Origin: Thermicanus aegyptius DSM 12793
GTDB taxonomy: Bacteria > Bacillota > Bacilli > Thermicanales > Thermicanaceae
DNA length: 64,000 nucleotides
Reading direction: 5' to 3'
Assembly: GCF_000510645.1 (NCBI RefSeq)
Contig: NZ_KI783301.1
Coordinates: forward strand, 2,237,051 to 2,301,050
Part shown: positions 32,193 to 41,135 of the stretch, in pieces
How positions within the stretch are numbered: the first letter of the stretch is position 1
Layout of the letters: each line of letters opens with the position of its first letter
The notes under the pieces: generated by a model
Database searches by the model: none
What the model saw: only the letters and a program-made list of their open reading frames with translations
What the model was told of the DNA's origin: nothing
Position numbers and translations under genes: made by a program

Positions 32193-34340
32193 TTATGCGT
32201 TCCGCGGCTCTTTCAAGTGAAAGATCCGGTGGGCATCCAAATAGGTCTCGTAACCGGGAGGCACGACAAAGGTGGTGGCCGAAGATTCCAGAATGGCAAA
32301 TCCTTTCACCCGGTTTCCTGCCTTTAAAGCTTCCATCTTCCATATGTCGGCCTTCACCCATTCTCCTTTCCAGTACACATTCCTTTGCCCCACATAAGCT
32401 TCCGCCGGGGGGGTTGCTCCCTGCAGGGGCTCTTCGGGAATCTTCGGTTTCGGCACATCGACGATTCCCCGGACGATCGCCCCGGTGACGGAGTACCCCA
32501 ACTCCGGAGAACGGGCCGCCTTCGCATAAACCCTGGCATACGTCTCTTCAAAGGCATTCACCAATTCTCCCCAGTCTTTCACCGTTTTTACCTCCCGGAT
32601 CGGGGATTCGATCTCCAAGTCGTTTAATTGCCCCTGGTATTGCATGCGGAAGTAGAAACGGAACTTCACCTTCTCCTTGGAAAAAAAATTCTTCTCAAAC
32701 TCTTCCGCCACTTTTTCCGCCAGTTCTTCCCACGCCGCTTGTAAGGCGGCACCGGCCGCTTCTTTCTCCCGATCGGAGGCGTTGGCGTTTACATTAATGT
32801 CCAAGGTTTTATCGTAACGGTATTCAAAATCGGCCGCCCCGCACCCGAAGGCGGAAAATCCGGCCGCCCAGGCCGGGACCAGGATATCCTCGAAACCGAG
32901 TCCTTTCGTGTAGCCGGCCGTATGAAGGGGGCCGCCTCCTCCATAGGAAAAGCAGACGTATTGGGAGGGGGTATAGCCTTTCCCCAGGATCATGGACTCC
33001 AAGTAATTCCTGAGCTGCGATTCGAGGAGATCAATCACCCCATAGGCCGCATCTTCCACCGTCAACCCCAAAGGATCCGCGATCTGCTCCTTGATGGCCT
33101 GGTAAGCCCGTTCCGGATAAAGCTTCACCTCACCTCCCAGGAAATTGTCCGGGTTGATCAAGCCCAGGACCACGTGGCAATCGGAGACGGTCACCGTATC
33201 AACCCCTCCGGCCGGGTTGCAGACCCCCACCCGGTAACCGGCGCTGTCCGGTCCCAGGGTGATCGACTTATAATTCGGATCGATCCGTACAAAACTTCCC
33301 GCCCCTGCCCCCACCGAATCCATGGCCACCAACGGGAGAGACATGACGAGGCGGGCCATATCGGGACTTGAATTAATGCTTAGGTCCCCCTGGGTGATGA
33401 GGGCCATATCAAAGCTGGTCCCGCCGATGTCGGAGCAGGCGATGTTCGGCAGCTTCAGATAATCCCCCAGGTATTTCGCCCCCACCCCCCCGCCGATGGG
33501 ACCCGAGACGAGGGTTCGGGCCAGTTCATTGGCTCGAATGCTGATCGTTCCACCGTGGCTCGCCATCACCCGAAGATCAAAGTGGGCCCCTTCTTCTTTC
33601 ATCCGTTTGTCGATTTTGGAAAAAGTCTGCCGGGAGGGGTCTGCCGCATAGGCTTCAATAATGGTGGTGTTGGTCCGATGGGATTCCTTGCGAACAGGAT
33701 AGTAATCGACGGAAGCAAAGACGGGGATGGAAAGGCCCCGCGCCGCGATGATCTCTTTCGCCCGATCCCTCACCCTGCGCTCGTGATCCGGGTACTTATA
33801 CGAATGGAGGAAGCTGATCACAATCGCCTCCACATTCTCGTCGAGGAGTTCATTCACTGCCGGATCAATCTCGTGTTCGTAAAGGGGGATCACCACGTTT
33901 CCGAAGAGATCTACCCTTTCCGTCACCCCCCTCGTCCATTCCCTGGGAACCAGGGGAGGATCATAGCGGTGGGTGTTTAAGTGGATCCGATCGGAGTATG
34001 AATACCCCAGATAAGACTGAATCGCTCTCCCCATGCGGTGAAAATCTTCCATCCCTTTGTTGGTGATCAGGCCAACACGTCTTCCCTTCCGGGAGACGAG
34101 GCGATTCAACATCGCCGTTCCGGAGTAAACCCCTGCCACCATCTGTGGGAAAGCATCCCGGACTTTAATCTCCCACTGGGAGAGGGCGTCCCGGGAAGAA
34201 TTAAGGAGCCCCACCGATTCATCCTCCGGTGTAGATTGGGCTTTCCCCACCACGAACTCTCCCCGGTCATCAATGATAAAGGTGTCGGTCATGGTGCCTC
34301 CCGCATCAATCGCGAGAATTTGCGGACTTCTCATCGCCAT
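32193..34340 (-). CDS. acxA: Acetone carboxylase beta subunit (HyuA family)
   Basis: About 715 residues, hydantoinase-A/ASKHA-type ATPase: ILAIDAGGTMTDTFIIDD, GLITNKGMEDFHRMGRA, SDIGGTSFDMALI, VSDCHVVLGLINPDNFLGG, YVCFSYGGGGPLHTAGYTKG. It phosphorylates substrates with ATP for carboxylation by the alpha subunit. The open frame begins with a GTG at 34352, but the ATG at 34340 has AAGGGGTG nine bases upstream. First gene of the acx operon, about 110 bp after a sigma-54 promoter. Confidence 0.9.
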   Translation of the reverse strand: MAMRSPQILAIDAGGTMTDTFIIDDRGEFVVGKAQSTPEDESVGLLNSSRDALSQWEIKVRDAFPQMVAGVYSGTAMLNRLVSRKGRRVGLITNKGMEDFHRMGRAIQSYLGYSYSDRIHLNTHRYDPPLVPREWTRGVTERVDLFGNVVIPLYEHEIDPAVNELLDENVEAIVISFLHSYKYPDHERRVRDRAKEIIAARGLSIPVFASVDYYPVRKESHRTNTTIIEAYAADPSRQTFSKIDKRMKEEGAHFDLRVMASHGGTISIRANELARTLVSGPIGGGVGAKYLGDYLKLPNIACSDIGGTSFDMALITQGDLSINSSPDMARLVMSLPLVAMDSVGAGAGSFVRIDPNYKSITLGPDSAGYRVGVCNPAGGVDTVTVSDCHVVLGLINPDNFLGGEVKLYPERAYQAIKEQIADPLGLTVEDAAYGVIDLLESQLRNYLESMILGKGYTPSQYVCFSYGGGGPLHTAGYTKGLGFEDILVPAWAAGFSAFGCGAADFEYRYDKTLDINVNANASDREKEAAGAALQAAWEELAEKVAEEFEKNFFSKEKVKFRFYFRMQYQGQLNDLEIESPIREVKTVKDWGELVNAFEETYARVYAKAARSPELGYSVTGAIVRGIVDVPKPKIPEEPLQGATPPAEAYVGQRNVYWKGEWVKADIWKMEALKAGNRVKGFAILESSATTFVVPPGYETYLDAHRIFHLKEPRNA

Positions 34341-34461
34341 CTGTTGAATCACCCCTTCTTTATTTTCATGGTCAGGAAGCGGGTCTTCTCTCTTCTACCC
34401 CTTTTGTCCTTTGGAGGAGAAGGATGAGCCCCCTCTGCTCTTCCCTTCCTACCCCATCCGT

Positions 34462-34477
34462 TGCAAGTACCATGCCA
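34462..34477 (-). promoter_or_regulatory. Sigma-54 (-24/-12) promoter of acxABC
   Basis: TGGCATGGTACTTGCA on the minus strand matches the consensus TGGCACG-N4-TTGCA with the GG and GC elements exactly ten bases apart. Its position about 120 bp before acxA and the nearby AcoR-type activator make it convincing. Confidence 0.75.
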
Positions 34478-34991
34478 AAACACCCATGTTCGTCTTCTTC
34501 GCCTCCATGCTGCGGTCATTGCACCTTCTCTCCTTTGATACCAGGCGGCGGGCACCGCCCCCTTCTCCCTTGATTTCCAAGATCCGATGGCGGCAACATG
34601 ATCGGATGAAAACGTGAAACGAGCCAATTCTCTGAACCGGTGTTGAACCGGGAGGAGAATAAGCCGACCTTCCATGTGTTGCAAAACGAAACAACTGTAT
34701 CACTACAGAATGAGACAGGTGTAATTCGGACGAGATTTGAAAAAACCCCTTTGTTATTTGGGGATTGACAGTTTATCACCCCCGTTGTATAGTGAGGACG
34801 AACGGAATGATCGCAGAGATCGAAGTCTGTTGTATTACACAACAGGCGAAGAAGCTCTTATTTCGTATGAAAATTCTTTTTAGCGGTCCTCGATGAGCAG
34901 TCTCCGTTTTCTTTATCTTCGGTGATCTGTTAATCATCATAAATCATGATGTTTTCTCATTTTTCTTTTAAAATCGAAAGGGGAGGTACAC
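34478..34991. promoter_or_regulatory. Intergenic control region between acxA and the acyl-CoA synthetase
   Basis: A plus-strand sigma-A promoter is seen at 34765-34793: TTGACA, 17-bp spacer, TATAGT. Downstream at 34827-34845 lies a perfect 7-bp inverted repeat CTGTTGT-ATTAC-ACAACAG, so it would sit in the ~190-nt leader. A related half-site, ACAACAG-like GAAACAACTG, occurs near 34687. Activator sites for the sigma-54 promoter would be expected in 34500-34760, but I cannot point to a firm repeat. Confidence 0.6.
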
Positions 34992-36935
34992 ATGGGTAAA
35001 GCGGTTTGGTTTCCCGATCCGAAATGGATTGAAGCAACCCGTCTCGATCGCTGGATGAAGCAACTGGGGTTTACTAACTATGAGGAGTTCTTCCAAGCCT
35101 CCGTCAGGGATATCGGCTGGTTCTGGGGAGAAGTGGAGAAGGCATTGGGCATCGAATGGTTTCAGCCCTATGAAAGGGTGCTCGATCTATCCCAGGGGAT
35201 CCAATGGCCCCATTGGTACGTGGGCGGCAAGATCAATGTGGTCCATAATGCTCTGGAAAAATGGAGCCGAAACCCCGCGACGAAAGAACACCTCGCCCTC
35301 CTTTGGGAGGGGGAGGATGGAAAAACGAAGAGATACACTTATTCCCAATTGGCGGAGTGGGTGGAACGCGTGGCGGGAGGATTACGACGTCTGGGAATTG
35401 GCCGCGGAGACCGGGTCACCCTCTACCTCCCCATGATTCCAGAAACGGTGGCGGTGATGTTAGCGCTATCAAAAATAGGAGCCATCTTTACTCCCGCCTT
35501 TTCCGGGTATGGAGCCGAAGCAGTGGCCAAGCGGGCCCATGCCTCTTCATCGAAGCTGCTCGTGACGGCCGATGGATTCCTCCGCAGGGGAAAGGGGATT
35601 CGCATGAAGGAAGAGGCGGAGCTCATCCCCTCCCTCGCCCCGTCCATTGAAAAGGTCCTCGTCGTCCGTCGTTTGGGAATCGAGATCCCTTGGGTAGAGG
35701 GGCGAGATGTGGATTGGATAGAGGTGGAAAAACCCCATGAATGGGGCGAAAGCACAGAACGAATGAATAGCGAGGATCCCTTCATGCTCCTCTATACCTC
35801 AGGCACCACCGGAAAGCCGAAGGGGACGATCCACATCCACGCCGGCTTTCCCATCAAGGCAGCCTTCGATGCCGGATTCGCCATGGATTTACATCCTGAG
35901 GAGATCCTCTTCTGGTACACCGATATGGGTTGGATGATGGGCCCCTTCATGGTTTTTGGCGCGCTCCTCAATGGAGCCGCCGCCCTCCTCTACGAAGGAA
36001 GCCCCGACTTCCCCGCTCCGGACCGGTTATGGGAAATCGTAGAAAAACACCGGGTCACCCATCTGGGCGTCTCCCCCACCTTGATCCGGTCCTTAATGCG
36101 GTTTGAAGGCGCGGAAAAACGCCATGAGGTAAGGACCCTGCGGGTGGTCGGCTCTACGGGAGAACCGTGGAATCATGAGCCATGGATGTGGTTATTTCAA
36201 AACGTTCTGGGCGGAAAAGTACCGATTTTTAACTACTCCGGAGGAACGGAGATATCCGGCGGAATCCTTTGCAATCTCCTGATCAAACCGATCGCCCCCG
36301 CCTCCTTTAACGCGCCCGTCCCTGGAATGGATGTGGATATCTACAACGAGACGGGGGAACCGGTCCGGGGGGAAGTGGGAGAGCTGGTGATCAAAAAACC
36401 CTGGGTAGGGATGGCCAGCGGTTTTTGGGAGGAGCCAAAACGTTATGAGGAGGCTTATTTTAGCCGTTGGCCCGAGGTGTGGGTCCATGGAGATTGGGTG
36501 ATTCAGGATGAGGAGGGGTTTTGGACCATCACCGGCCGCTCCGATGATACGCTAAACGTGGCCGGAAAACGGATTGGACCCGCCGAGGTGGAATCGATCC
36601 TGGTCGACCATGAGAGTGTGGTAGAAGCGGGAGTGATCGGGGTTCCCGATGAGATGAAGGGAGAGGCGATGGTCTGCTTCGTCGTGGTAAAACCTGGGGT
36701 TGAACCCTCTCCCTCTTTGAAAGAGGATTTGATCCGCTCCATCGTGGAGCAAATGGGGAAAGCATTTAAACCGAAGGAGCTTCATTTTATTCAGGAACTG
36801 CCGAAGACCCGAAACGGAAAAATCCTACGCCGGGCGATTCGCGCCTCCTACCTGGCTCAGGAAGCAGGCGATCTCTCCGCCCTGGAAAACCCGGCAGCCA
36901 TCTCCGAGATCGGGGGAAAACGGCAGGAAGGGTAA
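34992..36935 (+). CDS. AMP-forming acyl-CoA synthetase (acetoacetate or acetate type)
   Basis: 647 residues, Acs-like. Core motifs: LLYTSGTTGKPKGTIHIHAG, WYTDMGWMMGP, YSGGTEISGGI, VHGDWVIQDEEGFWTITGRS, and the catalytic lysine in TRNGKILRRAIRA. The adenylation/thioester family makes acyl-CoA from acid, ATP and CoA. Divergent from acxABC, it would fit as the enzyme that activates the acetoacetate made by acetone carboxylase; acetate or propionate are alternatives. GGGGAGG precedes the ATG. Confidence 0.85.
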   Translation: MGKAVWFPDPKWIEATRLDRWMKQLGFTNYEEFFQASVRDIGWFWGEVEKALGIEWFQPYERVLDLSQGIQWPHWYVGGKINVVHNALEKWSRNPATKEHLALLWEGEDGKTKRYTYSQLAEWVERVAGGLRRLGIGRGDRVTLYLPMIPETVAVMLALSKIGAIFTPAFSGYGAEAVAKRAHASSSKLLVTADGFLRRGKGIRMKEEAELIPSLAPSIEKVLVVRRLGIEIPWVEGRDVDWIEVEKPHEWGESTERMNSEDPFMLLYTSGTTGKPKGTIHIHAGFPIKAAFDAGFAMDLHPEEILFWYTDMGWMMGPFMVFGALLNGAAALLYEGSPDFPAPDRLWEIVEKHRVTHLGVSPTLIRSLMRFEGAEKRHEVRTLRVVGSTGEPWNHEPWMWLFQNVLGGKVPIFNYSGGTEISGGILCNLLIKPIAPASFNAPVPGMDVDIYNETGEPVRGEVGELVIKKPWVGMASGFWEEPKRYEEAYFSRWPEVWVHGDWVIQDEEGFWTITGRSDDTLNVAGKRIGPAEVESILVDHESVVEAGVIGVPDEMKGEAMVCFVVVKPGVEPSPSLKEDLIRSIVEQMGKAFKPKELHFIQELPKTRNGKILRRAIRASYLAQEAGDLSALENPAAISEIGGKRQEG

Positions 36936-37010
36936 GGTTTATTGGTTGAGACGGGAACCGGCGATAGGAGGCGGAGAAATCCCCGTGAAAACGAGCCAGA
37001 TCCTGAGAAA

Positions 37011-38318
37011 TTATCCGATCATGGTGGAATCCCCCGTCTCCTCTCCCCAATCTTGTGCCTTCCGGATCTCGATGGGAACCTGAAGCCGGTGAAAGGTAGG
37101 AACGAGATCCTCCACTCCCCGTTCCATATGCTCCACCCCAAAGAGGCGGGTTTCCCCTTCCGCCATCATCCCGGCGATGAGGAGTGCAAGCCCTGCCCGT
37201 ACATCGGTAGCTTGTACATCGGCGCCGGCAAGGGAAATCCCTCCTCGGATGAGGGCGGTCGCTTCTCTCCGCTCAATCCGGGCACCCATGCGGAGGAGTT
37301 CGGGAAGGTGGGAAAAGCGGTTCGGATAAACCGTCTCCGTCACGATGCTTCTTCCCATCGCCTTTAGCATCAGTGCCGTTAGGGGTTGCTGGAGATCGGT
37401 GGCAAAAGCCGGATACATCCCGGTCCGAACCCTGGTGGCTTTGAGAGATTGAATTCCTTCCGCATAGAGGCTTTCCTCTCCCACGTGAAAGCGGGCATTC
37501 ATCTCCTCCAGTTTGCGCAAAAGGGGAGTCAAATGTTCCGGAATCACGTTTCGGATCTCCACCGCGCCGTCTGTGGCGAGGCCGGCGATTAAGAAAGTCC
37601 CTGCCATGAGGCGGTCGGGAATGATGGTATGCTCTGCCCCACGGAGCCTCTTGACTCCGACGATGCGAATCGTATCCGTTCCGGCTCCGTAGATCTTTGC
37701 CCCCATCTTCATCAGAAGATTGCAGAGATCCACCACCTCCGGGTCCCGGGCGGCATTTTGGAGAATCGTCTCCCCTTCCGCTTTCACCGAGGCAAGAATC
37801 ATGTTGATCGTGGCGCCGGATGTAATGACGTCAAAGGTGATCTTCGCCCCTTTTACCTTCTCCGCCTGAAGATAGAGACCGTCCCGGCTCCGAACGATCC
37901 TCATCCCCATCGCCCGAAAGCCTTTTAGATGCTGATCGATGGGCCTTGCGCCGAAATCATCGCCTCCAGGCAATCCGATCAAAAGGCTGCCAAGGCGTCC
38001 GATCAGGGAACCGATAAAATAATAGGAAGCCCGATATTGTTTCGCCCATTCCCCGGGAATCTCCCGTTTTCCATTCATCCCGGTAGGATCGATTCTTACG
38101 CTCCCCCTTCCTTCCCGGGTGAACTTCACCCCAAGTTGACGGAAGATGGAGAAGATCACCTCCACATCCCGGATCTGAGGGATGTGGTGAAGAAGAACCT
38201 CTCCATCGGCTAACAGGGCTGCCGGAAGCAAAGCGACGGCACTGTTTTTCGCTCCTTGGACCGAAACGACGCCCTCGATTCGATTCCTGCCTTGGATCTG
38301 TAGATAGCGCATGGGCAA
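37011..38318 (-). CDS. murA: MurA-type UDP-GlcNAc enolpyruvyl transferase, Cys-to-Asp variant
   Basis: 435 residues with the two-domain inside-out barrel signatures: GAKNSAVALLPAALLADGEV, SGATINMILASVKAEG, YPAFATDLQQPLTALML, YPNRFSHLPELLRMGA. The catalytic loop, normally PGGC-x-x-GARP, reads PGGDDFGARPIDQHLKGF, placing Asp (D120) where Cys115 of E. coli sits. Asp at that position is active and fosfomycin-insensitive in several bacteria. It stands alone, not in a cell-wall cluster, so it may be a second, specialised MurA. Confidence 0.9.
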   Translation of the reverse strand: MPMRYLQIQGRNRIEGVVSVQGAKNSAVALLPAALLADGEVLLHHIPQIRDVEVIFSIFRQLGVKFTREGRGSVRIDPTGMNGKREIPGEWAKQYRASYYFIGSLIGRLGSLLIGLPGGDDFGARPIDQHLKGFRAMGMRIVRSRDGLYLQAEKVKGAKITFDVITSGATINMILASVKAEGETILQNAARDPEVVDLCNLLMKMGAKIYGAGTDTIRIVGVKRLRGAEHTIIPDRLMAGTFLIAGLATDGAVEIRNVIPEHLTPLLRKLEEMNARFHVGEESLYAEGIQSLKATRVRTGMYPAFATDLQQPLTALMLKAMGRSIVTETVYPNRFSHLPELLRMGARIERREATALIRGGISLAGADVQATDVRAGLALLIAGMMAEGETRLFGVEHMERGVEDLVPTFHRLQVPIEIRKAQDWGEETGDSTMIG

Positions 38319-38415
38319 ACCTCCTGGCGGGAAGATTCACGTGATCTGTGACCCGGTTAGTATTCCTCAATTTTCCAGATGAATAACTTCTTTCCCATGA
38401 GAAACAAAGCAAGTT

Positions 38416-39144
38416 TTACATACTCATAAGAATTTTCTTCGTCCTCGCCGGATAATTGGTAATAATTCCGTCGACGCCGAGGGATATCATCCGGGAGAGA
38501 TCTTCTTCCCGATCGACGGTCCAGGGACGAATCTTCATTCCTGCCCTTTTCGTTCCCTGGATGATCTCCTGCACCGCATTATAGAAATATGGGTGGAGGG
38601 ATGTGGCCCCAACTCTCCCGGCGTACTCCCAGGGCTCATAAAGCCCGGCCACATAAAGAATGGCCCGTTCCATCTCAGGGGCGATCCTTCCCAACGTGAC
38701 GAGGCTATAGTGATTAAAGCTGGAGAGGATTACCCGGTCGCTCAGCCCATAATGGCGCACCAATTCTACCACTTCCTTCTCCATTCCTTCATAGGGGAGG
38801 ATGCCGTTCTTCAGTTCGATGTTTAGCAAAAGAGAGGTTGAGGCAATCCAAGCCAGAACCTCTTCCAAGAGAGGAACCGGTTCCCCTCCATAGCCGTTTC
38901 CAAAGTGGGCGGCTGCATTCATCCGACTCAGTTCTTTGTATGTTTTGGTGGCGACCAATCCTTTCCCGTCGGTGGTTCGCTCCAAAGTCTCATCATGAAT
39001 CACCACCAATTTGCGATCGGCGGTCCGTTGTACATCCAGTTCAATGCCATCTGCCCCCTGTTCCAGGGCTAGGCGAAAAGCGGACATCGTATTCTCGGGG
39101 GCATCTCCCGATGCGCCTCGATGGGCAAAGATAAGGGGCCGCAT
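38416..39144 (-). CDS. ugpQ: Glycerophosphodiester phosphodiesterase
   Basis: 242 residues, GDPD family: FAHRGASGDAPENTMSAF, GADGIELDVQRTADRKLVVI, HDETLERTTDGKG, and VDGIITNYPARTKKIL. The conserved HRG, E-D and H-D residues are present. No signal peptide, so it is cytoplasmic. ATG at 39144 preceded by AAAGGAG. Confidence 0.92.
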   Translation of the reverse strand: MRPLIFAHRGASGDAPENTMSAFRLALEQGADGIELDVQRTADRKLVVIHDETLERTTDGKGLVATKTYKELSRMNAAAHFGNGYGGEPVPLLEEVLAWIASTSLLLNIELKNGILPYEGMEKEVVELVRHYGLSDRVILSSFNHYSLVTLGRIAPEMERAILYVAGLYEPWEYAGRVGATSLHPYFYNAVQEIIQGTKRAGMKIRPWTVDREEDLSRMISLGVDGIITNYPARTKKILMSM

Positions 39145-39250
39145 CGTTTCTCCTTTCCAGGCCGTCAAAAACGCCTTTTCTCATATTTTTCCATACATTC
39201 TTCGATGGATCGATGTGAAACCGAGCTCCCCGCTCCGGTTCCCCCACCCA

Positions 39251-39745
39251 TTAAAAAGCACCTTCCAGATGGCGCAGATGTGCTTCGATCTCATCCTTTT
39301 CCCGGCCATAGTGAATCTCAATCACGTCAAAACGAATTCTTCGCTCCGTCAGCTTATGGGAGAGAAGATACTGTTCCGCCACGCGGCGGATTTTCTCCCG
39401 TTTTTTACGGATCACCGATTCGGCTCCGGTACCAAAGGCGAGGCTTCTCTTGGAACGAACCTCCACGAAGATGAGGGTTCCTTCCCGTTCGCAGATGAGG
39501 TCAATTTCTCCAAAACGAGTGCGGTAATTGCGGTGCAGAATCTGGTACCCCCGCTTTGAAAGATAGCGGGAGGCATCCTCCTCCGCTTTATTCCCCAATT
39601 CCTTCTTATGTAACCGCAAAGGTTCGTTTTCTCCCCGATGCGTCACCCCTCTCCGCTCCCCCTCTTCAATCCCGAGATGATTCTCTTTTTCCCTTGCACG
39701 AGTTAATTTTTTCGCTGCCGGGTTGTAGGAAGCATCTTCTTTCAT
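39251..39745 (-). CDS. yraN: YraN/UPF0102 family protein with N-terminal extension
   Basis: The last ~115 residues are the family domain (NKAEEDASRYLSKRGYQIL, NYRTRFGEIDLICEREGTLI, FVEVRSKRS), a restriction-endonuclease-like fold with E-D-E.K-type residues. The first ~50 residues (MKEDASYNPAAKKLTRAREK) are an extra charged segment not usual in the family. The long start is supported by GGGAGGGAGG directly upstream. Overlaps the FlhB-like gene by 4 bp. Confidence 0.88.
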   Translation of the reverse strand: MKEDASYNPAAKKLTRAREKENHLGIEEGERRGVTHRGENEPLRLHKKELGNKAEEDASRYLSKRGYQILHRNYRTRFGEIDLICEREGTLIFVEVRSKRSLAFGTGAESVIRKKREKIRRVAEQYLLSHKLTERRIRFDVIEIHYGREKDEIEAHLRHLEGAF

Positions 39746-40050
39746 CTTCCTCCCTCCCTGCGCAAAAGTTCCGCCCTTTTTTCCATCCGATAGATCATGC
39801 TTAATACCTCCGCCACTACCCGATATAGCTCCGGAGGAATCGTCTGGTCCACTTCCACCTTCATCAGGAGGGAGGTTAACGCTTCATCCTTATACAGAGG
39901 AACCTGATGTTCCCGAGCGAGCTTTAAGATTTTCTCCGCACTTTTTCCGCGTCCCTTGGCCACCACCTTTGGAGCCCGATCTTTTCCCAGACGGTAACGT
40001 AAGGCAACAGCCGCCTTTTGTTTTTCCAACTTCCATCCCCGCTTGGTCAA
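39742..40050 (-). CDS. ylqH: FlhB C-terminal domain-like protein (YlqH)
   Basis: 102 residues matching the cytoplasmic C-terminal domain of FlhB without its membrane part: KQKAAVALRYRLGKDRAPKV, VVAKGRGKSAEKILKLAREH, VPLYKDEALTSLLMKVEVDQ, IPPELYRVVAEVLSMIYRME. The NPTH autocleavage motif of full FlhB is not present. In B. subtilis ylqH lies in the same rnhB-linked cluster. Role in flagellar export is uncertain. Confidence 0.88.
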   Translation of the reverse strand: MTKRGWKLEKQKAAVALRYRLGKDRAPKVVAKGRGKSAEKILKLAREHQVPLYKDEALTSLLMKVEVDQTIPPELYRVVAEVLSMIYRMEKRAELLRREGGR

Positions 40051-40132
40051 AGGAACGCCTCCTTTCTCCGGAAAGTCCCGCTCATCATTTATCGTTTAAG
40101 ACCCGGTGAATGGTTTTGGTAAGCAGTAATTT

Positions 40133-41113
40133 TCACACCCGATGGTCGATGTGGGGGGCAGGAAACGGGGAGACCGTTCCTCCCTCCACCGCTTTTTTCA
40201 AAGAAGAGAGGGGAGCCCATCTTACCTCTTCTAAGCGATATCCCAGCGCCTTAAGCCCCTCCATCATCTTCTCCTTCTCTTCCATGAGAAGGCGATGCCC
40301 GTTCTCCAAATCGGAGAAGAAATAGAGGGAAGCATTTCGCCCCGCCACATAGAGGCGAAGGGCCATCTCGCCCAATAAAGGAAGCTCCATGGAGAGGGAA
40401 AGAGAGAAATACGACGGGTCCATCTCCTTCCCCTTCCGCCTCCCGATGATCTCCATGAAGGAATGGAGAGGTTCATCTCTATGATAAAAAGGAAACTGAA
40501 GGAGGGTATGGAAATAGTTCGCCTCCCCATCTTGACGGAGGAGGAATTGTTGCCCTGTGAACCAGAGATCAATATCACGAATCCATCGCTGGGAGGAAGC
40601 GTGCGCCTTCTCTCCTTTTAATCGGTGCAGGAGCTCCTGCATCGACGCGAACAGAAAGAGGGGAAAGGACCTCTCCCCTTCTCCTTTGATTCCGATCCTG
40701 GCCATCTCTTCCAGGGAGAAGTTTTTGACCATTTGTCCCCATAATTCCCTCAGTTCCTTTACGGTGGAGGAAGAATCCTGGGAAAGAAGGCGTAGGAGTT
40801 CCCCCATCCGAGCCGCCAGAGGAGGGCCGAAGAGAAAAGAGTCTAAGGCGAGGGCGACTTCCGGTGTAAAGGGAAGGGAGTGCTCTCCCATGAACTTAAG
40901 GAGCGTGGAGAGGCGGGAAGACTCCATGGAAGGAAAAAACTCTTTCCACTCCTTCAGGGAGGAAAAATCCAATCGAAGCGGGGGAAGGGGGGTGTCGCCC
41001 CGATTCCGTGCCAATCCCTTTTGATTCGCATCTTCCGCCTTGACATGATAACCTAGATCCCTCTGTTCCTGGGGCAAAACTCTCAGGATTTCCACCATCA
41101 GGTTGGATATCAT
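40133..41113 (-). CDS. Hypothetical protein at the ylqG position
   Basis: About 326 residues, mostly helical, rich in Leu, Glu and Arg, with no signal peptide. The place between rnhB and ylqH is that of B. subtilis ylqG, a poorly understood gene sometimes linked to flagellar hook-length control. The C-terminal part (LYVAGRNASLYFFSDLENGH, RLLMEEKEKMMEGLKALGYR) vaguely recalls FliK C-terminal domains. The ATG at 41113 is chosen because GGGAGGG lies just upstream of it. Confidence 0.65.
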   Translation of the reverse strand: MISNLMVEILRVLPQEQRDLGYHVKAEDANQKGLARNRGDTPLPPLRLDFSSLKEWKEFFPSMESSRLSTLLKFMGEHSLPFTPEVALALDSFLFGPPLAARMGELLRLLSQDSSSTVKELRELWGQMVKNFSLEEMARIGIKGEGERSFPLFLFASMQELLHRLKGEKAHASSQRWIRDIDLWFTGQQFLLRQDGEANYFHTLLQFPFYHRDEPLHSFMEIIGRRKGKEMDPSYFSLSLSMELPLLGEMALRLYVAGRNASLYFFSDLENGHRLLMEEKEKMMEGLKALGYRLEEVRWAPLSSLKKAVEGGTVSPFPAPHIDHRV

Positions 41114-41135
41114 CCTCTTCCCTCCCTTCATCGAT

